DNA from: Flavobacteriales bacterium UBA2040 | Lineage (GTDB): Bacteria > Bacteroidota > Bacteroidia > Flavobacteriales_D > Crocinitomicaceae | Direction of reading: 5' to 3' | Assembly: GCA_002332715.1 (NCBI GenBank) | Contig: DDBE01000190.1 | Coordinates: 1-9,793 of the forward strand | DNA: 9,793 bases | In this document: piece after piece, positions 5,868 to 9,793 of the stretch | How positions within the stretch are numbered: the first letter of the stretch is position 1 | How the letters are laid out: each line of letters starts with the position of its first letter | Position numbers and translations under genes: made by a program | Notes under the pieces: generated by a model | The model's database searches: none | Told to the model about the DNA's origin: nothing | What the model saw: the letters and a program-made list of their open reading frames with translations, nothing else

Positions 5868-7458
5868 TCGCTCCATACGTTCCAAGAGCATACCCCAAAA
5901 CGGCAATAATTGCTCCGACTGAAGTTAAAGAAGGATGAAATGCCGCCGCTACAACTGGTGCCGAAGCTGCTCCTCCGATATTTGCTTGAGATCCCACGGC
6001 CAAGAAGAAGAACGGTGCTTTAATCAGCTTCGCAACGCCTATCATCAAGGTCACATGGACAATCATCCAGATTACTCCAACTAAGATCAGCTGAGGTTCT
6101 TTCACAGCTTGCGCCAACTCCATCTTCATGCCAATAGTTGCTACCAAAATATAAATGAAAACACTCCCGATTTTAGATGCACCAGCGCCTTCGTATTGTC
6201 TTAATTTTGTGAAAGAAAGTAACAGTCCGCCAGTAGTTGCAATCACAACCAACCATAAAAATGAGGAGGCAAATGGTGAATCTGCACCTAGAGAAGATTC
6301 GATAGATTCCGCAATTGCTTTTCCTCCGAAATGTCCAAGTCCGACTAAGGCAAAAGCGATTCCTAAAATCATCATATAATCCGTTAATGTGGGCTGTTTG
6401 GCAATGGACTCTTGGTATTTTACGACACGGTTTTTTAAATCTTCAATGGATGAACTATCGGCTTTCAACCATTTGTCTACCTTGTCCGCTCTTGATGCTC
6501 CAAAAAGCAAGAAAGCCATCCAAAGATTTGCCACGACGATATCGACAACAATCATTTTACCGTACAGCTGTGGAGCAAATTGATAGGTTTCATACATCGC
6601 ATTTTGATTCGCACCACCACCAATCCAACTTCCTGCAATGGTCGCCATACCGCGCCAAGCCGCTTCAAAACCTTCACCACCAACAACGGATGGATCGATA
6701 TATGAGTAGATTAAAATCGCGATCGGACCACCAATAACAACACCAACGGTTCCTGTTAAAAACATAATCAATGCTTTGGAACCAAGATTCATAATAGCTT
6801 TGAAATCGATTCCTAAGGTCATCAGAATAAGAGCGGCCGGTAATAAATAATCTCTCGCCATGTAGTACAAATTCGAATATTCAGGAGAGATTAAGCCGAA
6901 CAAAACGAGGATGGCTGGAATCACATAACACAACAATAGCGCAGGAATAAACATGTAAAACTTTTTCCAGAACAGAGTTTCTTTGTGCGCAGTGAAAAAG
7001 ATAAACGCCAAAACAAGCGCGAGCAAACCAAAAACGATCTCATCTCGGACGATCATCGGTCGATCGGTATACTTAAATTTAAACTTGAGAGCTCGCGCAT
7101 TCGTCGATGTAAACTTAAGTGTGTCCGACTTACTAAATGCCATTACAGTGAACTCTGCCGCTGCTTCCAAATTTTTCAACATAAACGGTTGAAGCGATGT
7201 ATTTCGAATAGTATCCGAATCAATAACCAATTGAACTGACTCTATTTTATTCGACATATCCACCATAGCAAAATCAACGAAGACATCCGTTTTCTTTTCT
7301 AAACCTAAAGAAGTTTGAGCGCTTGCGTTGAAATACTGAAAAGATCCAACTTCGAGCTTAGCAACTTGAGCAGAATCCATCCACTCCACTTTCTTTGCTT
7401 GACCAAAAGAGTTTCCAATAAAAACGGATCCAATTAAAATTAGAAAAAAGCTTTTCAT
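5827..7458 (-). CDS. DUF819 family membrane protein with N-terminal extracytoplasmic domain
   Basis: This is a 543-residue protein. Residues about 140-540 are a DUF819 (YjcL-like) integral membrane domain with some ten or more hydrophobic segments, including about 141-157, 166-190, 227-253, 301-322, 361-378, 430-447 and 455-478. Its conserved re-entrant-type motifs are GSWIGGGANQNAM (276-288) and GSQANIGGAASAPV (489-502), the strongest identifiers of the family. DUF819 proteins are thought to be transporters, but no substrate is established. Ordinary members are roughly 400 residues; this one starts with a signal peptide (MKSFFLILIGSVFIGNSFGQ, cleavage probably after Gln20) and a soluble, probably beta-rich segment (21-135). 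The gene is convergent with the paiB remnant and lies 81 bases after the POT gene, with a terminator in between and no clear promoter of its own. Confidence 0.88.
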   Translation of the reverse strand: MKSFFLILIGSVFIGNSFGQAKKVEWMDSAQVAKLEVGSFQYFNASAQTSLGLEKKTDVFVDFAMVDMSNKIESVQLVIDSDTIRNTSLQPFMLKNLEAAAEFTVMAFSKSDTLKFTSTNARALKFKFKYTDRPMIVRDEIVFGLLALVLAFIFFTAHKETLFWKKFYMFIPALLLCYVIPAILVLFGLISPEYSNLYYMARDYLLPAALILMTLGIDFKAIMNLGSKALIMFLTGTVGVVIGGPIAILIYSYIDPSVVGGEGFEAAWRGMATIAGSWIGGGANQNAMYETYQFAPQLYGKMIVVDIVVANLWMAFLLFGASRADKVDKWLKADSSSIEDLKNRVVKYQESIAKQPTLTDYMMILGIAFALVGLGHFGGKAIAESIESSLGADSPFASSFLWLVVIATTGGLLLSFTKLRQYEGAGASKIGSVFIYILVATIGMKMELAQAVKEPQLILVGVIWMIVHVTLMIGVAKLIKAPFFFLAVGSQANIGGAASAPVVAAAFHPSLTSVGAIIAVLGYALGTYGAIICAELMAWAAPV

Positions 7459-7477
7459 ATTGTGCTATTACTTTAAT

Positions 7478-7518
7478 AAAAAAAACAGTCTGTCTTCTTG
7501 CGATGGACAGACTGTTTT
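7478..7518 (-). terminator. Strong intrinsic terminator after the POT gene
   Basis: A perfect 13-bp stem (7482-7494 with 7506-7518; arms CAGTCTGTC and GACAGACTG plus four A:T pairs) has an 11-base loop. On the minus strand it ends in a run of eight U residues (7485-7478). It lies 21 bases after the POT stop codon and only 19 bases before the DUF819 ATG. Confidence 0.9.
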
Positions 7519-7539
7519 GAGTTGAATTTAAATTTTATA

Positions 7540-9793
7540 TTAACGTACTCCGTGCATTAGTTTTTTTATGACTGGATTTAAGGCAATTCCTATCAATCCT
7601 AAAACGACGGGAACAATTGTAAAGATTAGGAAGAAAGTTGTCATGTCGTAATTTTCCGTAATCTGATCAATTTTACCACCAAGTAATCCGGCCAATTTAT
7701 TTCCAATTGCCACGGCGATGTACCAAACACCAAACATCATGGCAATCATACGTCCTGGCACCAATTTACTTACATAAGACAAAGCAACTGGAGATAAGCA
7801 CAATTCGCCCAAGGTATGGAACAAATAAGCCAGGACTAACCATATCAGACTCACTGACGCTGTTTTCGCTCCTGCTTCGATACTCATTGAACCGAATGCT
7901 AGTGCACCGAACCCTACACCAAGAAGTATCAATCCTAAACCGTATTTCGCGCTTGCGCTTGGGTTGTATTTACTTTCCCACCATTTAGAGAACAATGGTG
8001 CAAATGCGATAATGAACAAAGAGTTCAAAATCAGGAACCATGTTGCTGGAATCTCCACTTCATTCTGCTTCAATTCTTTCACAGCAGAAGGAATGATAGT
8101 CGTTGCCGCATCATTTTTCTCCGCCATTTCACGAACGTTCTTCTCTTTCTGATCGTTTAAGTATATCAAGTTCCCTTTTTTATCAACGTCCAAAAGAGCT
8201 ACCGAATCACCTACGGCAAATTTATAGGGTTCAATAACAGTAGTTGTTTTATCTACCAGTTTTTCACCATCAATAACTGTTGTTTCTTCCGTAACAATGG
8301 TTTCAAAACTCAAGTCTGCCATACTCGCCGTCAATACTTTTTCTTTCTCACTATAGTACACCGTAGCTTTCGATTGATCTTCAATCGCCATGATTGATTT
8401 CAGGTATTCCTTATCGAATTTTTCCTGTTCTTTCTTTTTAGCTGTAACTGCTTCCAAAGATGAATGTTGTTGAACCAGGAATTGACCATCAACTTGAATA
8501 CTGTCAATCACTGCTTCTTCACCTTTAGCTGTGGCGAAAGTCGCACCACCTGTCATTTTATCTTCGAAAGCCTTCGTTCTGTCTTCAGACATTTTATACT
8601 GTTCTGGAGTCAGCTGCGTTTTAATTGCTTTGTAAGCAACTACGTACGAAGAAGATTTCAAATCGCGGTTAATCATCCAGAAAACAATTCCCCATATAAT
8701 TAAGAAACTACTTGCTAAAATGACACTAGCCAATTTATATCGCGTGTAAGTTTGTTTGAATAACTTGAACAAAACCCATGAAATAATGGCGATTGGCACA
8801 ACCGTAATTAAGATATTGACTACCACATATACATAGTAGAAATTACCCGTCATAATTCGGTTGGTATAATCCTTCGCGAAAATGGTCATGGAACCACCTG
8901 CTTGCTCAAAACTCATCCAGAAACAGACCGTCATAATCGCAAACACAACAATGGCAATCATTCTATCCCTTGTCACCTTCGGATAACGCATAATTCGAGA
9001 AATAATCAAAAATAAAAAGGCAAAGAGTCCAACTAGAATGAAGTGATTTGAATAATCAACATCATTGATCATCAGAATATTGATGTTCATTATTTTCGAG
9101 AACGGATCATTCAAAACCCAAACCACGCCAATGATAGCACTAATAGCAATCAAGGCAGTATCTATTTTCGTAAACGGATTCAAACGATCTCCTTCGAATT
9201 CTAATTTTGCACTTTGATCGGCATCTTTTTCTTCTTTCATTGGCTTCGTTCCAATATCACCAAAAATACTTTGAGAGAAGTGAAATTGGAGCATTCCAAG
9301 TAACATGAAAATTCCTGCTAATCCAAATCCGTATGCCCAACCTACTTTTTCTCCTAAGTAACCACAAAGTAAAATTCCTAAGAATGCTCCTGCATTCACA
9401 CCCATATAGAATATAGTATAAGCACCGTCCTTCTTCTCTGGAACATCTTTGTACATGTGAGAAATAATCGAAGTCATGTTTGGTTTAAAGAAACCATTAC
9501 CGATAATCAACAAAGCGATACCGATATATAAGAATATGTGTGAAGATTCGATTGCCATGGAGGCGTGACCCAAAGTCATAATAATCGCCCCGACGACAAC
9601 TGCTTTCCGATACCCCATGAACTTATCGGCAATATATCCACCAAGAATCGGCGTGATATACACCAAAGCGGTGTAGGTACCATAAAGCGCTAAAGCTTGC
9701 TCTCGTGGCCAATCCCACCCTCCAAGGCCGAATGCACTAACCAAGAAAAGCACGAGTAAAGCACGCATTCCGTAGTAGGAAAAACGTTCCCAC
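7540..9793 (-). CDS. POT/PTR2 family proton-coupled oligopeptide transporter (5' end off right edge)
   Basis: The gene enters from beyond the window; 750 codons are visible. The first ATG in the window (9768-9766) is not the start: eight in-frame codons upstream read WERFSYYG, the conserved ExxER proton-coupling motif region of POT helix 1. Counting from the Met at 9768, further markers are NGFFKPNMTSIISHMY (91-106), FYMGVNAGAF (120-129), FWMSFEQAGG (283-292, helix 7) and IPATWFLILNSLF (573-585, helix 8). POT proteins import di- and tripeptides with protons through the inner membrane. Between helices 7 and 8, where most bacterial members have a short loop, there are about 270 extra residues. 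These comprise two hydrophobic segments (about 309-337 and 346-366, separated by a basic KLFKQTYTRYK loop) and a soluble segment (about 367-572) predicted to be periplasmic. No frameshift is visible. It is followed by a strong terminator, then the DUF819 gene. Confidence 0.92.
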   Translation of the reverse strand, partial: WERFSYYGMRALLVLFLVSAFGLGGWDWPREQALALYGTYTALVYITPILGGYIADKFMGYRKAVVVGAIIMTLGHASMAIESSHIFLYIGIALLIIGNGFFKPNMTSIISHMYKDVPEKKDGAYTIFYMGVNAGAFLGILLCGYLGEKVGWAYGFGLAGIFMLLGMLQFHFSQSIFGDIGTKPMKEEKDADQSAKLEFEGDRLNPFTKIDTALIAISAIIGVVWVLNDPFSKIMNINILMINDVDYSNHFILVGLFAFLFLIISRIMRYPKVTRDRMIAIVVFAIMTVCFWMSFEQAGGSMTIFAKDYTNRIMTGNFYYVYVVVNILITVVPIAIISWVLFKLFKQTYTRYKLASVILASSFLIIWGIVFWMINRDLKSSSYVVAYKAIKTQLTPEQYKMSEDRTKAFEDKMTGGATFATAKGEEAVIDSIQVDGQFLVQQHSSLEAVTAKKKEQEKFDKEYLKSIMAIEDQSKATVYYSEKEKVLTASMADLSFETIVTEETTVIDGEKLVDKTTTVIEPYKFAVGDSVALLDVDKKGNLIYLNDQKEKNVREMAEKNDAATTIIPSAVKELKQNEVEIPATWFLILNSLFIIAFAPLFSKWWESKYNPSASAKYGLGLILLGVGFGALAFGSMSIEAGAKTASVSLIWLVLAYLFHTLGELCLSPVALSYVSKLVPGRMIAMMFGVWYIAVAIGNKLAGLLGGKIDQITENYDMTTFFLIFTIVPVVLGLIGIALNPVIKKLMHGVR

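Noticed and set aside
6315..6737. Plus-strand 140-codon frame inside the DUF819 gene
   Set aside because: It is antisense to conserved membrane segments, has low-quality composition and no recognisable domain.
7478..7518. Hairpin before DUF819 as a riboswitch
   Set aside because: It is a simple perfect stem with a U-tract right after the POT stop codon. There is no upstream aptamer-like structure or alternative antiterminator pairing that I can see.
9766..9768. ATG at 9768 as the start of the POT transporter
   Set aside because: In-frame upstream codons encode WERFSYYG, a core conserved POT helix 1 motif, so the true start is beyond the window.

Overview
The window looks like chromosomal DNA of a Bacteroidota member, most likely Flavobacteriales. 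The evidence is the moderately low GC, promoters of the TTTG / TAnnTTTG type upstream of rpmH and the ABC transporter, a secreted protein resembling the choice-of-anchor L family, a chromosomal ORF6N-domain protein and typical Bacteroidota short palindromes. A Fluviicola/Crocinitomicaceae-like host would fit, but that is a guess. I see no rRNA, tRNA, CRISPR array, insertion sequence or prophage.

Layout. (a) 1-310, minus: 5' part of a secreted or lipid-anchored protein that runs off the left edge. (b) 432-2518, minus: a two-gene unit of an ORF6N-domain protein overlapping yifB/comM by 7 bases. The ORF6N gene carries an in-frame 21-base palindromic insertion. (c) 2519-2772: a short spacer with a coding-like fragment, a CCGATAGCTATCGG palindrome nested in a larger inverted repeat, and the rpmH terminator. 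(d) 2773-2934, minus: rpmH (ribosomal protein L34), divergent from (e). (e) 3076-5363, plus: an MsbA-like ABC exporter and a small DUF6265-type lipoprotein, followed directly by (f). (f) 5364-5867, plus: a decayed paiB-type gene with three independent lesions. (g) 5827-9793, minus: a DUF819 membrane protein with an unusual N-terminal extracytoplasmic domain, preceded by a proton-coupled peptide transporter of the POT family with an inserted periplasmic domain. A strong terminator separates the last two; the POT gene's 5' end lies beyond the right edge.

The genes are mostly housekeeping or transport functions and do not form one obvious pathway. The minus-strand POT and DUF819 genes are both inner-membrane transport-type proteins with extra extracytoplasmic domains and may be co-transcribed by readthrough. 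I found no convincing new defence or mobile system. The most interesting signals are short: a palindromic element that has added seven residues to a conserved DNA-binding domain, a second palindrome family just past the rpmH terminator, a pseudogene caught in early decay, and lineage-specific domain additions in two transporters.
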